The notes under the pieces were generated by a model. The model was not told where the DNA came from. It worked only from the letters and a program-made list of their open reading frames with translations, and made no database searches. The translations under genes were made by a program, and so were the position numbers. This document shows positions 25,937-34,737 of a stretch of DNA of 38,668 nucleotides, piece after piece (position 1 is the first letter of the stretch; each line of letters starts with the position of its first letter). The DNA comes from Acidobacteriota bacterium. GTDB lineage: Bacteria; Acidobacteriota; Terriglobia; Terriglobales; Acidobacteriaceae. The stretch lies in the NCBI GenBank assembly GCA_021790995.1, contig JAJYFA010000019.1:1-38668 (forward strand), written 5' to 3'.

Positions 25937-26368
25937 TCAGCCCTCGTGGCTTTCGGGTTCGGAAACGGAAGCCTGCTGATAGGCTTGGCGGCCAGCTTCA
26001 AAAGCTGCGCCGACGCGGGAACTCTGGTCGTTGACAAGATTCTTGCCCCGCTCAACAAACTCTTCCCACTGGGCGCGACCACGGTCGATGGCTTCCCGGC
26101 TGCGGTCGACATATTCACCAACCTGCTCTTTACCTTTGTCCACGAACGTGCTCACGTGTTCTTTGCCCTTGTCGACCAATGCGGACACATTCTCCGCAGC
26201 TTCGCGCGTACGGGTGCGCAAATACTCTGTGCCCTCACGAGCAGTATGCGCGAGATCCTCGCGGGTTTCGCGGCCGCTCTTGGGAGCGTAAAGAATACCA
26301 ACCAGAGCCCCTACGCCCAATCCGGCCAGGAACCACGCCAATCCATAGGACTTATTTTCGTCTGCCAT
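25937..26368 (-). CDS. YtxH domain-containing protein
   Basis: The 143-residue protein has a membrane helix with the YtxH glycine pattern (LAWFLAGLGVGALVGILYAPKSGRETRE, residues 10-37). Degenerate 11-residue repeats follow (VSALVDKGKEH, VSTFVDKGKEQ, VGEYVDRSREA), predicted to form an amphipathic helix like those of LEA/apolipoprotein-type proteins. AAGGAGAG precedes the ATG. YtxH proteins are stress-linked, of unknown mechanism. The repeats suggest membrane or desiccation protection (inference). Confidence 0.88.
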   Translation of the reverse strand: MADENKSYGLAWFLAGLGVGALVGILYAPKSGRETREDLAHTAREGTEYLRTRTREAAENVSALVDKGKEHVSTFVDKGKEQVGEYVDRSREAIDRGRAQWEEFVERGKNLVNDQSSRVGAAFEAGRQAYQQASVSEPESHEG

Positions 26369-26461
26369 ATCGAAACTCTCCTTTCGCTACGCTACAAAGG
26401 ATGCCTGAGGGTACCAAACAGACTAAGTTTACCGCAAGTCGCCAACGCGAGACGGATACAT

Positions 26462-29400
26462 TTAATGGCCGCAGCGGCATTTACGAGCAAGAACCTCCGC
26501 GAAGTGAAGCGCCTTGGTTTGTGCGAGCTGGCTGATCTGCTCGCGGCAACTGAAGCCATCGGCTACCACGATGGTAGCCGGACTGGCAGATTGGACGGCC
26601 GGAAGCAGGCCCTGGTTAGCGATGGCCTTCGAAACCTCGAATTTGTCGGCTTCGAAGCCGAAGGGGCCAGCCATGCCGCAGCAACTGGCCTGGACGGGTT
26701 CAACCTTCGCGCCCGCCTGACGCAGAAGGGCGATTTCGCTGGCTGGACCGCCAAAGACCGCTTTGTGATGGCAGTGGCCATGAAGCAAAATCTGCGCGCC
26801 ATCTAACCGGCCTTTGACGAAGTCCGGAGCGTGGGCGGCGAGAAAGTCGGCAAAGAGCCAGACGAGCTCGCTCAGACGCTTCGCGCGAGGATCGTTGGGG
26901 AATATCTCGAGGAGTTCATCCTTGAAGACGCTTGCGCAACTTGGTTCGAGGAAGACGAAGGGCATGCCGGCGTCGATCTGCGGGCCCATGAGATCAAGCA
27001 CCTGAGCGAGATAGGAACGGGCGGCCGAGAGCAGGCCGAAATCGTAAAGCGGGCGGCCACAACAGATGTGGCCACGCGGAACTTCAACACGAAAGCCGGC
27101 AAGCGTAAGAACCTCTTCCGCAGCCTCAAGAGATTGCGGATGGTAGTAGTTGTTCCAGGTGTCGGGCCAGAGGAGGACTGCCTGTGAAAGGTGATTCGCG
27201 GTCTCCCGTGTCCCCAAATGCGACGGCGCCTGCGCGGGGGCAGACTTTGGGACGAAATTTGCGGACGAACTGCGCGCTTTCCGATAGCTCTTCGGCGCGA
27301 GACGCGGCAATTGCCGTTCCTGAGCCACGCCGGCGATGTGTTTGATGAGTGGGCTGGTGATGGGTCCGGTAAGAATCGCGTTGGTAAGAGCCGGCGTGAG
27401 CGAACCCCAGCGCGCGAGGCGGTCGGCAAAACCAAAGATGTAGTGATGAAGTGGGTGCAGGCGTCCCTTGTATCGCTGGGCAAGAAATTCGGATTTGTAA
27501 GCCGCCATGTCGACCTGCACCGGGCACTCTGACTTGCAGGCCTTGCAACTGAGACAGAGATCGAGGGCATCGTAGACGGCGCGGCTCTGAAAGCCTTCCT
27601 CGCGCAGCGCGCCGGAGAGCATCTCCCAGAGCAGATGCGCGCGGCCGCGTGTGGAGTGCTGCTCCTCGCCGGTAGCGCGATAGCTGGGGCACATGACGCC
27701 GCCCACGGTGTTGCGGCAGGCGCCAACGCCAACGCATCGCTCAGAGGCGCGAACGAGAGAACCGTTATCTTTGGCGAAGACAAAATGAGTTTCAAGCGTG
27801 GCATGTGCGGGGTTGGCGCCGGCCGCAGGAATGTGGCGCAAATTTTCCGTTGGGTCGTAGACCCGCACGGCATCCATGAGCTTGCCTGGGTTCATGCGGT
27901 TGTCGGGATCCCAGAGCATTTTGAACTCGCGGAAGGCTTGCATGAGTTCGTGGCCGAACATCTTGGGCAGCAGAGCCGCGCGGGCCTGGCCGTCGCCGTG
28001 CTCGCCGGAGAGCGAACCGCCATGAGCGATCACAACATCGGCGGCGCGATCGATGAACTCCCTGAATTTTTCGATTCCTTTTGGAGTTGAGAAATCGAAG
28101 TTGATGCGCGTGTGCACGCAGCCCTGCCCGTAGTGGCCGTAGAGCGGGCTGCAGTAGCCGTACTCACCCATGAGGCCGGTGATGGCGCGAAGATAGTCGC
28201 CGAGCTTCTCCGGAGGAACCGCAGCGTCTTCCCATCCTTCCCAGCGATCGGGCTCGCCGGGCACGAAGACCATTGCGCCGAGTGCGGACTCGCGCACATG
28301 CCAGACCGACGCGGCCTCCTCGGGCGTGCAGATATGAGCAACCGGCGGGGAGGGCCAGGATTGCGATGCGCGGGCAACGGATTCGGCCTTGGCGTGTGCC
28401 TCTTCCTGCGTCCAAGCGCCCACCTCGACGAGCAGAAAGCCGACACCGGCAGGGAGCCTGTCGAGATCGTGCAGCGCCAACCCCTTGCGACGGATGAAAT
28501 CGACCAGAAGATGATCGAATCCCTCAAGACCTATGGGCTTGTGCTCGAGAACAGACGGGACGGCGTCGGCGGCACGATAGGGATCGTCGAAGCCGAGAAC
28601 GGTGAGGACACGATAGGGTGGGCTGGCGGCCAGGTTCAACGTGGCAGAAACAATATTGGCGCAAGTGCCCTCTGAACCGACCAAAGCGCGGGCAACGTTG
28701 AAGTTGTTTTCAGGCAGCAGTTCGTCGAGGTTGTAGCCAGAGACGCGGCGAGGAATGCGCGGAAACCTTTCACGCACGAGAGTAGCGTAGCGGTCACGAA
28801 TGCGTGCGAGCCCGGAGTAGATTTGACCCACGCGGCCACCGGCGCCAATGAGCGCATTGAGTTGGTCGGGCTGCGTCGCGCCCACCGTCATGCGCGTGCC
28901 GTCGTAGAGCACGATGTCAAGCGATTCCACGTTGTCAACGGCTTTGCCGCCCATGAGACCGTGGACACCGCAACTGTTGTTGCCGATGATTCCGCCGAGG
29001 GTGCAGCGGGAGTGGGTGGCTGGATCGGGCGCGTAGGTGAGGTGATGGACTTCCGTGGCGTCGCGCAGGCGGTCAAGCACAATACCGGGCTGGACGCGGG
29101 CAAGCCGGTTCGCCGGATCCAACTCTTCCAGCGCATTCATGAAACGCGAGTAGTCGAAGACAACAGCCACGTTCACGCATTGGCCAGCAAGGCTGGTGCC
29201 CGCGCCACGGGGCAGCACAGCGGCGCCTGTTTTGCGGCAGGCAGCAAGTGCGGCCTCGACATCCGCGGCATCGCGCGGAAAGACGACGCCGATGGGCAAT
29301 TGGCGGTAGTTTGAGGCATCAGTGGCGTAGAGAGCGCGAGAGCCTATATCGAAACGAACCTCGCCGCGGAGAGACTCCTTCAGGAGCGATTCGAGTTCGC

Positions 29401-29476
29401 GATGCGCCGAAAACCGCTCATGGTCAAGCGGAGCGGTTTTGGAGAGTACGGAAAACCTAGAAGTGCTCACGATCAA
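26462..29476 (-). CDS. FAD-linked D-2-hydroxyacid dehydrogenase with Fe-S and CCG domains (YdiJ-like)
   Basis: The 1004-residue protein joins three modules. An FAD-binding PCMH/oxidase domain (PRGAGTSLAGQCVN, GIIGNNSCGVHGLMGG, VGSEGTCA and HGDGQAR) occupies about 1-560. A [4Fe-4S] domain (CVGVGACRN, CLSCKACKSECPVQVDM) lies at about 590-680. A C-terminal CCG domain has HICCGRPLYD, EPSCAS, HGHCHHKA and ASCCGMAG. E. coli YdiJ, of similar size, acts on D-2-hydroxyglutarate, and lactate or glycolate are other options. A repeat-like stretch around residue 752 (SHLGTRET) lies in the linker between the Fe-S and CCG modules. Its 5' neighbour is a lipoprotein gene. Confidence 0.93.
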   Translation of the reverse strand: MIVSTSRFSVLSKTAPLDHERFSAHRELESLLKESLRGEVRFDIGSRALYATDASNYRQLPIGVVFPRDAADVEAALAACRKTGAAVLPRGAGTSLAGQCVNVAVVFDYSRFMNALEELDPANRLARVQPGIVLDRLRDATEVHHLTYAPDPATHSRCTLGGIIGNNSCGVHGLMGGKAVDNVESLDIVLYDGTRMTVGATQPDQLNALIGAGGRVGQIYSGLARIRDRYATLVRERFPRIPRRVSGYNLDELLPENNFNVARALVGSEGTCANIVSATLNLAASPPYRVLTVLGFDDPYRAADAVPSVLEHKPIGLEGFDHLLVDFIRRKGLALHDLDRLPAGVGFLLVEVGAWTQEEAHAKAESVARASQSWPSPPVAHICTPEEAASVWHVRESALGAMVFVPGEPDRWEGWEDAAVPPEKLGDYLRAITGLMGEYGYCSPLYGHYGQGCVHTRINFDFSTPKGIEKFREFIDRAADVVIAHGGSLSGEHGDGQARAALLPKMFGHELMQAFREFKMLWDPDNRMNPGKLMDAVRVYDPTENLRHIPAAGANPAHATLETHFVFAKDNGSLVRASERCVGVGACRNTVGGVMCPSYRATGEEQHSTRGRAHLLWEMLSGALREEGFQSRAVYDALDLCLSCKACKSECPVQVDMAAYKSEFLAQRYKGRLHPLHHYIFGFADRLARWGSLTPALTNAILTGPITSPLIKHIAGVAQERQLPRLAPKSYRKARSSSANFVPKSAPAQAPSHLGTRETANHLSQAVLLWPDTWNNYYHPQSLEAAEEVLTLAGFRVEVPRGHICCGRPLYDFGLLSAARSYLAQVLDLMGPQIDAGMPFVFLEPSCASVFKDELLEIFPNDPRAKRLSELVWLFADFLAAHAPDFVKGRLDGAQILLHGHCHHKAVFGGPASEIALLRQAGAKVEPVQASCCGMAGPFGFEADKFEVSKAIANQGLLPAVQSASPATIVVADGFSCREQISQLAQTKALHFAEVLARKCRCGH
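27200..27226. repeat. Copy of dispersed GTCCCC-type palindromic repeat inside the dehydrogenase gene (degenerate)
   Basis: The stretch 27203-27223 matches 36380-36400 at 18 of 21 bases. Read on the coding strand it gives SHLGTRET at residues 752-759, in the same frame as the copy in the S9 peptidase gene. The 3' part of the element is not conserved here, so this is an old or partial copy, or a short coincidental match. Confidence 0.45.
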
Positions 29477-29506
29477 ATGGTAGCGCGTTGGGACCGGCAG
29501 CGTATG

Positions 29507-30067
29507 TCAGCGAGAAGGCCACTCTTCAACAACGATGCCAAGGTCGTTGAGCTGCTTGATGGCGGCCTCGACATTGCGGCGCGCCACCAGACGGTCTTTG
29601 GGCGTGGCAGAAAAAGATTCCGCAATCGCGATCACGCGCCCATAGGGCCAAGCCCCCGCAGGGATCGCAACGATGGCCTTATCGAGGTCTGTCGGCCGCA
29701 ACTCGAGATCCTGTCGGCGAGCAGCCACAGGACGCAACAGGGCGCCCCTCCCTGCCTGGCTGGGATTAGCGTCGGGCAGTAGGACGCGGAGCGTGATCGT
29801 GCTGGAGCCAACAGAGAGAAAGGGATTGTTCCACGCGGAAGGGTCGTGAATATCGATGTAAAGGCTCTTGGTGGGCAGCGGAATCTGTTCGAGGGCGGTG
29901 CGCTCCTGCTGGAGCTGGGTCTCGTTGGCCTGAACCTTCTGCCCGACTGTCTCGGCTTTCTTCGCTACGCCTTCGACGGCCTGCTCTTCCTTGTGGCAGG
30001 CAGCCAGCGCAAAGACCGCAAGCGCGGCCACGGCGAATATAGGTCTAAGGCGAAAACGTGCGATCAC
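29507..30067 (-). CDS. Predicted lipoprotein of unknown function
   Basis: The 186-residue product from GTG 30067 starts with a lipoprotein signal: VIARFRLRPIFAVAALAVFALAAC, with lipobox LAAC. A coiled-coil stretch follows (KKAETVGQKVQANETQLQQERTALEQ), then a domain with LYIDIHDPSAWNNPFLSVG and a C-terminal RNVEAAIKQLNDLGIVVEEW. I do not recognise the family. The open frame extends to 30451, but that part overlaps nusB and reads as nonsense, so the GTG is preferred. The ribosome binding site is weak. Confidence 0.65.
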   Translation of the reverse strand: MIARFRLRPIFAVAALAVFALAACHKEEQAVEGVAKKAETVGQKVQANETQLQQERTALEQIPLPTKSLYIDIHDPSAWNNPFLSVGSSTITLRVLLPDANPSQAGRGALLRPVAARRQDLELRPTDLDKAIVAIPAGAWPYGRVIAIAESFSATPKDRLVARRNVEAAIKQLNDLGIVVEEWPSR

Positions 30068-30164
30068 AGGATCAAGAATAGCAGGGAGAGCAAGTACGGA
30101 ACTACCTTGACCAATTCGCAAGCAGCGCGAATCAGCGAAGATGGGGCACTCTGCTCCCGGCTCC

Positions 30165-30611
30165 CTATTTCCTCTTCCCTGGTCCTTGTTCCCCGCTGGA
30201 AATGAGGCTGCGAGCGATGGAGTCCAGGACGCCGTTGAGGAAGTGGATGGACTCTGGAGCGCAATAGCGGCGGCCAATTTCGAGCGCCTCATTAATGACG
30301 ACGGGAAACGGTGTGGATTTGAAGCCGACCAGCTCAGCGACAGCCATGCGCAGCAGATTGCGGTCGACAGTAGGCATGCGATCGAGCCGCCAATGGGTGG
30401 AGTGCCGGCCGATGAGCGCATCGATCTCTTCCTGGCGCTCCTGGGCGACACGAAAGAGGTCTTCAGCGAATCCCCGGACTTCGGGCTCGACGGGATCGCC
30501 AGCCTTCCAGAAGGTCGAGCGGACCGCGTCGGCCGTCTGGCGTCCGAGGTCAGCCTGGAAGAGCATCTGCATTGCGAGTTCGCGGGACTTGCGGCGATGG
30601 CGGCTGCTCAA
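30165..30611 (-). CDS. nusB: Transcription antitermination factor NusB
   Basis: The 148-residue RNA-binding protein joins NusE and boxA in rRNA antitermination. It has the family start RHRRKSRELAMQMLFQADLG, the middle DRMPTVDRNLLRMAVAELVG and VVINEALEIGRRYCAPESIHFLNGVLDSI. It opens with TTG (30611), which overlaps the upstream TGA (TTGA), and AAGGTGG lies about 6 bases before it. The ribH-nusB order is common in bacteria. Confidence 0.96.
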   Translation of the reverse strand: MSSRHRRKSRELAMQMLFQADLGRQTADAVRSTFWKAGDPVEPEVRGFAEDLFRVAQERQEEIDALIGRHSTHWRLDRMPTVDRNLLRMAVAELVGFKSTPFPVVINEALEIGRRYCAPESIHFLNGVLDSIARSLISSGEQGPGKRK

Positions 30612-31477
30612 GCGGGCCCACCTTGCTGAAGCTTGCGGCCGAGGCTCACCATTTCAATGGCTGCGGCGGCAGCCTCAAAACCTTTGTTGCCGGCCTTGAT
30701 GCCCGCGCGGTTGAGGGCCTGTTCCATGGTTTCGCAGGTGAGCACGCCGAAGCTATGGGGAATGCCGGTTTCCTGCTGCGACTGACCGATCCCGCGAGCG
30801 ACTTCGTTGTAAATGGCCTCGTAGTGAGCGGTTTCGCCACGCAGCAGACAGCCCAGCGTAACGATGGCATCGACGGAGCCGGAATTGGCGCAGGCGCGCG
30901 CCGCGGCGGGAATCTCCCATGCGCCGGGAACGCGAACGACTTCGATATCCGAGCGGCCTGCGCCGCTGCGCAGGAGCGCGTCAAGAGCGCCATCGAGCAG
31001 CCTGTCGGTAACGACAGCGTTCCAGCGCGAAACGATGATCGCAAACCTCATTCCAGCAGCGGAGAGATCGCCTTCGATCGCGACGGGCTTACCTTTCACA
31101 GGATCGGACCATGCCCAAAAGCTGAAGCGAAAGCCAGGCTCAGGCTCGACGGTGAAGATGCGCGACTTCCAATGCGTCTCTGAGACAGGAGAAAGGCGTG
31201 AGACAGCAGCGTCTCCGCCCTGAGCGCGAAGCCAGGCCTCGGCCACCTGGTGGATGGAGTCGAGGGAGGTGACCTCGATGAGAAGATCTGCGGTCGGCGG
31301 AAAGCAGCCGTCGACAAACTCGAGGTTACCGAGAGGCGCGAGAAACGATACGCCGCGCGAGTCCTCTTCCTGCCATCCTTTTCCGGGAGCGAAGCCGAGT
31401 GCGGCAAAAAAGCCGCTGAGCCGTCCATAAGCCGCGGCGCTACCGGCCGGCCGCAGAATCGAAATACCTTTGATCAT
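30608..31477 (-). CDS. ribH: VOC (glyoxalase-like) domain fused to lumazine synthase
   Basis: The 289-residue protein has a C-terminal lumazine synthase (about 132-289) with FAIIVSRWNAVVTDRLLDGALDAL, VPGAWEIPAAA, the catalytic-type RGETAHYE (His218), FGVLTCETMEQALNRAG and KAGNKGFEAA. This domain makes 6,7-dimethyl-8-ribityllumazine, the precursor of riboflavin. The first 126 residues look like a VOC/glyoxalase-like domain (FFAALGFAPGKGW, RGVSFLAPLGNLEFVDG, ADLLIEVTSLDS, THWKSRIFTVEPEPG). Lumazine synthase alone is about 155 residues, so the fusion is real in this reading frame. Internal starts (GTG 31099, ATG 31051) exist, but neither has a ribosome binding site. nusB overlaps the end. Confidence 0.88.
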   Translation of the reverse strand: MIKGISILRPAGSAAAYGRLSGFFAALGFAPGKGWQEEDSRGVSFLAPLGNLEFVDGCFPPTADLLIEVTSLDSIHQVAEAWLRAQGGDAAVSRLSPVSETHWKSRIFTVEPEPGFRFSFWAWSDPVKGKPVAIEGDLSAAGMRFAIIVSRWNAVVTDRLLDGALDALLRSGAGRSDIEVVRVPGAWEIPAAARACANSGSVDAIVTLGCLLRGETAHYEAIYNEVARGIGQSQQETGIPHSFGVLTCETMEQALNRAGIKAGNKGFEAAAAAIEMVSLGRKLQQGGPA

Positions 31478-31483
31478 AAGTTG

Positions 31484-31489
31484 ATTTTA
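31484..31489 (-). promoter_or_regulatory. Possible -10 box giving a leaderless ribH transcript
   Basis: On the minus strand TAAAAT (31489-31484, 5 of 6 to consensus) ends 6 bases before the ATG at 31477, so transcription would start at the ATG itself. No Shine-Dalgarno sequence is visible. No good -35 was seen, so this is weak. Confidence 0.3.
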
Positions 31490-31547
31490 GCGGAGCGGAC
31501 AGGCTGGCGGGGATATGGCGCGAACGCCTGAGCAAGCTCTCAAAGTC

Positions 31548-31605
31548 GGCAAGCCAGCAGTCGCCGTGCAAGCAAAACTTCTGCGCGGATACCGACTGGC
31601 TTGCC
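31548..31605 (-). terminator. Inverted repeat in the gap after the 1038-aa lipoprotein gene
   Basis: Arms GGCAAGCCAG (31548-31557) and CTGGCTTGCC (31596-31605) pair perfectly and enclose 38 bases. They lie between the lipoprotein stop (31621) and the ribH promoter region. No T-run follows, and the large loop makes this a weak terminator candidate. Confidence 0.3.
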
Positions 31606-31620
31606 AGACCCTAACGCACT

Positions 31621-34600
31621 CTACGTCACCTTGCGTGGCCTGACGACAATGGCGGTTACTGGGACGACGGCATTTGCGCCTGGCGCCGTGGGATAGAGGC
31701 AACCGGCGTCAACGCCGCCCGCAGAGACCGGCGTGCAAGCCGGCAGGTTAGGGCTGTACTGCTGCTGCGTGTCGGTGGGTGGCGCCGTCGCGCTCACACT
31801 GGTGGGGATGCTGATGAGGTGAATCTTGTTATCACCCGCGGTAGAGACATAGAAGATGGAATTATCAGGCGAAAATGCACCGGTCAGCGGAGCGGTCGGC
31901 GGGGTGGAAGACGAACTGCCGGCAAGCGTCACATAACCGACCGGGCCTGTACCGCTGGCTTGTGGCAGGTAGTAAGGAAGCGATGCGGCCGTGGTCGTGG
32001 TGCTGGGTGTGGTGTAAGTGATAAAGGCAATGGGGGCAGCCGTGGTTACGGAGGCCGTGGTAGGAGCAGCTCCGGCGATGACCTGATCGATGGCAGTGGC
32101 GTTGGTAACAGCTCCGAGATTCACTGTGCCATTGATCGAGGGATTGGTGGAAAGCGGCGACATGGTCTGCACCTGATTCGGCGGCGCGCCCGTGGTAACG
32201 ACAGAGCAGAGCGGAGTTGCAGAAATGTTCAGGCCGATGTCATCGAGAGTAATACTGCTTCCAGTAATACTGCTTCCGTTAAGCGTGGCGCCAAGCAAAT
32301 GGCGACCGTCGAGGGTGGCGCCAAGCACACTGGTCGGCACGGAGAGAGAATCGCCTTGCGGATAGAACTGGATACTGGCGTTATTGCCGACTGTCCCGGC
32401 GGGGCACCATGTGTGAGCCACGGTCGTACTGCCGGCTAGATATGCGCCAACGGACGGGTTCGTAATAGCCAGGCTCTGAGAACCGCCTGAAGCTGTGAGG
32501 TCGTAGGTCGTCCAGCCGGTGTTTCCGTTGTAGACGTAGAGCTTGTTGGAGTGAGTAGTTGTTCCCGCTGCGATGTTCTGCGGCAGGCTGTTCGCAGCGG
32601 CGCTATCGACGATGTAAAGCGTCTGGGAATCGGGGGTCCAGGAAGCAGCCACACCCATTCCGCCAAACGAGGATGATGTGCCGGAAGAAGTGTTGTAGAG
32701 ATAGAACAGTCCGCGAACCTGATCGTTGATGAGCACCTGACTATCGTTGGGTGAAACTGCAAGAACAACACCCGGCACCGAAGGATCCTGCCTGGTAAGA
32801 CCGCCGCCCGATGCGGAGTAGACCATCAGTTCGCGGTAGGAACCGAAGTAAAGGTTGTTGCCACCCTGATCCATGACCATGGAGTTGGGAACATACGGCA
32901 TGCGCGTCGTGGCGCCAGGGTTGCCCGTGAGCACTTCGACAGGATAGAAGTACTGCGACTGACCGGGCGCGGCGAAAAACGCGTAAAAGCCGGCGGTGCC
33001 AGGGACCGTGATATCGACGGGATTGGAAGCCAGCGAGAGGCCGGTGCCATTGAGGCCGATTTCGTTAATGGGGGAGGGATTGCAAGTGCCCGGCTCGCAA
33101 ATCGCATAGACCGAAGCTACGCCAGGGAATATCGTACTGATTGTACCGCTGCTGGTGGCGCTGATATCGATGGGGTTGGTCGACTCGTACTTGAGATTCA
33201 AACCGTTGATGGGATTCCCCTGCGTGTCAAGAACTGTCGTCGTCAGGTTTTGCGTTACACCCTGAGCCACAACACCCTTGTCGGCTCCGTTAGCCAATGA
33301 AACTTTGATCGAGGCGGGTGGACAAGTGGAGAAGTAGCCAGCCGACGATGACGACTGCGCAATCGTAGCGGTAATGGCGGTGGTGCCCGGCTGTTGCGCT
33401 GTGATGACGTTGGTGGTGGCGTTAATGGTAGCAATCGAGGTATCGCCAACCTGAAAGCTGAGTGTGCCAATGGCTGAGCCGCAACTGGGAACCGGAGTAA
33501 GCGCAACGCTGGAAAGCGCCGCCTGACCTGCGCAATGCGCTGTACCGCTAGTGAGCAGAGCCTGCGTGGGAGCAGATGTTGCCCCCATGCCTCCGTCCGT
33601 GATGGCCAGCGGCGAGCCGCCCGCGATGGTGTTATCCCCCGTCAGGGTCACCGTAGCGGTAGCCCCTGCGGAACCATTGTTGAAGTTGGTGAGATAGCAG
33701 TATTGGCCCCGCAAGCCAACAATCTGGCTGAGCTGGATGGTTCCAGAACAGGTGGCGGACCCGTTCGAAAGCGTGGCCTGCGTGGGTGGAGCTGTAGCCC
33801 CCGAGCCACCGGAGACCATGATGAGCGGAGTTCCGGCAGCCACTGCATTGCTTCCCGTCAATTGAAGCGTTGCGCTTGCGCCGCTTGAGCCGTTATTGAA
33901 GTTACTGACATTGCACGTCTGCCCAGCTGACCCGGTGATGGCTCCGCCCGAGAGGTAGAGGGATCCAGTCACACTTCCGCCGCCGGCAGTGGTCCCCGAA
34001 AAGTTGCCGCTAGCGATAATGTTGGGGCTGGGCTGCGCGCCACCGGTACATGCGAAATTGGAGGTCACCGAAGACGGTGCGCAGAGCTCATACTGATGCG
34101 TAACGCCATTGCTGTCAGTGACGGCGTAGCAGGATTCTGCGTTGAGTTGAGCCTGCTGGTTCTGAGAGAAGCATTGCTGCGACGAAACCGGTGGAAGCCC
34201 CGACGAGGAAGCACTGGAAAGCGGGGTGGCAACCAGATTGATCGCCGTCACCGGCGCGTGAATATAGACGGCGACGGGATTCGATGTGATGGAGTTGGCG
34301 GTAGCGGTAATGTAAGCAACGGAATACGGCAGCCCGCCTGTCGATGGCGCTGGATTCGGAAAATAGCAGTACGTGTAGTCGGCGATGCCGCCGCCGGTGT
34401 TGCGGTTCCACGTGCCAGCGCAAAGCTGCCCGGTAGGAGAGATGTCTGCCAACTGATTGTTGGTGGTGGCATAGTTATACCGGCTGGAACTGATCGAGGT
34501 TGCATCATTTTTGCAGGTATAGGCGGTAGGCGCCTGTACCTGCATCGTCTGCCCATAGGCCATCGAGATCCCGGTGATCTGCGGCTGCAGAAGGATGTAG

Positions 34601-34737
34601 GCAACATCAGTGGTCTTGAGGCCGTAGCCGAGTCCATTACAGAAGTTTGCTGCCGGGTTGCGCACGCAACCGGAGATTGAAATCCCGGCCGGAAGGGCCA
34701 GACTAAGCAAACAAACAAGCGTTAAGAACCGCCGCAT
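31621..34737 (-). CDS. Large surface lipoprotein with Big2-like and propeller-like regions
   Basis: The 1038-residue protein has a lipoprotein-type signal (lipobox ISGC, Cys24). It is Ser/Thr/Gly-rich. An Ig-like region (about 45-160) precedes two tandem 66-residue modules (272-337 and 344-409), each with C(N/Y)(V/L)(S/T)NFNNGSxGA and TxxCxGxxxLS features. A Big2-like region (about 420-570) has ITAQQPGTTAITATI. From about 590 to 1000 there are repeated strands such as NLYFGSYRELMVYSASGG and IFYVSTAGDNKIHLISIP, like YVTN/beta-propeller proteins. It is likely exposed on the cell surface; the ligand is unknown. GGGGAGG precedes the ATG. Confidence 0.8.
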   Translation of the reverse strand: MRRFLTLVCLLSLALPAGISISGCVRNPAANFCNGLGYGLKTTDVAYILLQPQITGISMAYGQTMQVQAPTAYTCKNDATSISSSRYNYATTNNQLADISPTGQLCAGTWNRNTGGGIADYTYCYFPNPAPSTGGLPYSVAYITATANSITSNPVAVYIHAPVTAINLVATPLSSASSSGLPPVSSQQCFSQNQQAQLNAESCYAVTDSNGVTHQYELCAPSSVTSNFACTGGAQPSPNIIASGNFSGTTAGGGSVTGSLYLSGGAITGSAGQTCNVSNFNNGSSGASATLQLTGSNAVAAGTPLIMVSGGSGATAPPTQATLSNGSATCSGTIQLSQIVGLRGQYCYLTNFNNGSAGATATVTLTGDNTIAGGSPLAITDGGMGATSAPTQALLTSGTAHCAGQAALSSVALTPVPSCGSAIGTLSFQVGDTSIATINATTNVITAQQPGTTAITATIAQSSSSAGYFSTCPPASIKVSLANGADKGVVAQGVTQNLTTTVLDTQGNPINGLNLKYESTNPIDISATSSGTISTIFPGVASVYAICEPGTCNPSPINEIGLNGTGLSLASNPVDITVPGTAGFYAFFAAPGQSQYFYPVEVLTGNPGATTRMPYVPNSMVMDQGGNNLYFGSYRELMVYSASGGGLTRQDPSVPGVVLAVSPNDSQVLINDQVRGLFYLYNTSSGTSSSFGGMGVAASWTPDSQTLYIVDSAAANSLPQNIAAGTTTHSNKLYVYNGNTGWTTYDLTASGGSQSLAITNPSVGAYLAGSTTVAHTWCPAGTVGNNASIQFYPQGDSLSVPTSVLGATLDGRHLLGATLNGSSITGSSITLDDIGLNISATPLCSVVTTGAPPNQVQTMSPLSTNPSINGTVNLGAVTNATAIDQVIAGAAPTTASVTTAAPIAFITYTTPSTTTTAASLPYYLPQASGTGPVGYVTLAGSSSSTPPTAPLTGAFSPDNSIFYVSTAGDNKIHLISIPTSVSATAPPTDTQQQYSPNLPACTPVSAGGVDAGCLYPTAPGANAVVPVTAIVVRPRKVT
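33511..33924 (-). repeat. Two tandem 66-residue modules encoded in the lipoprotein gene
   Basis: The modules are encoded at 33727-33924 and 33511-33708 (minus strand). Residues 272-337 and 344-409 share NFNNGS, GA.AT..LTG.N..A.G.PL, GG.GAT..PTQA.L and GTA/SATC.G. Each has a Cys near the start and one near the end, which could form a disulfide. The repeat looks like a local duplication, with about 72 residues between starts. Confidence 0.7.

Noticed and set aside
30068-30451. Upstream extension of the lipoprotein gene
   Set aside because: It overlaps nusB, reads as Arg/Ser/Pro-rich non-protein-like sequence, and the lipoprotein signal begins at the internal GTG 30067.
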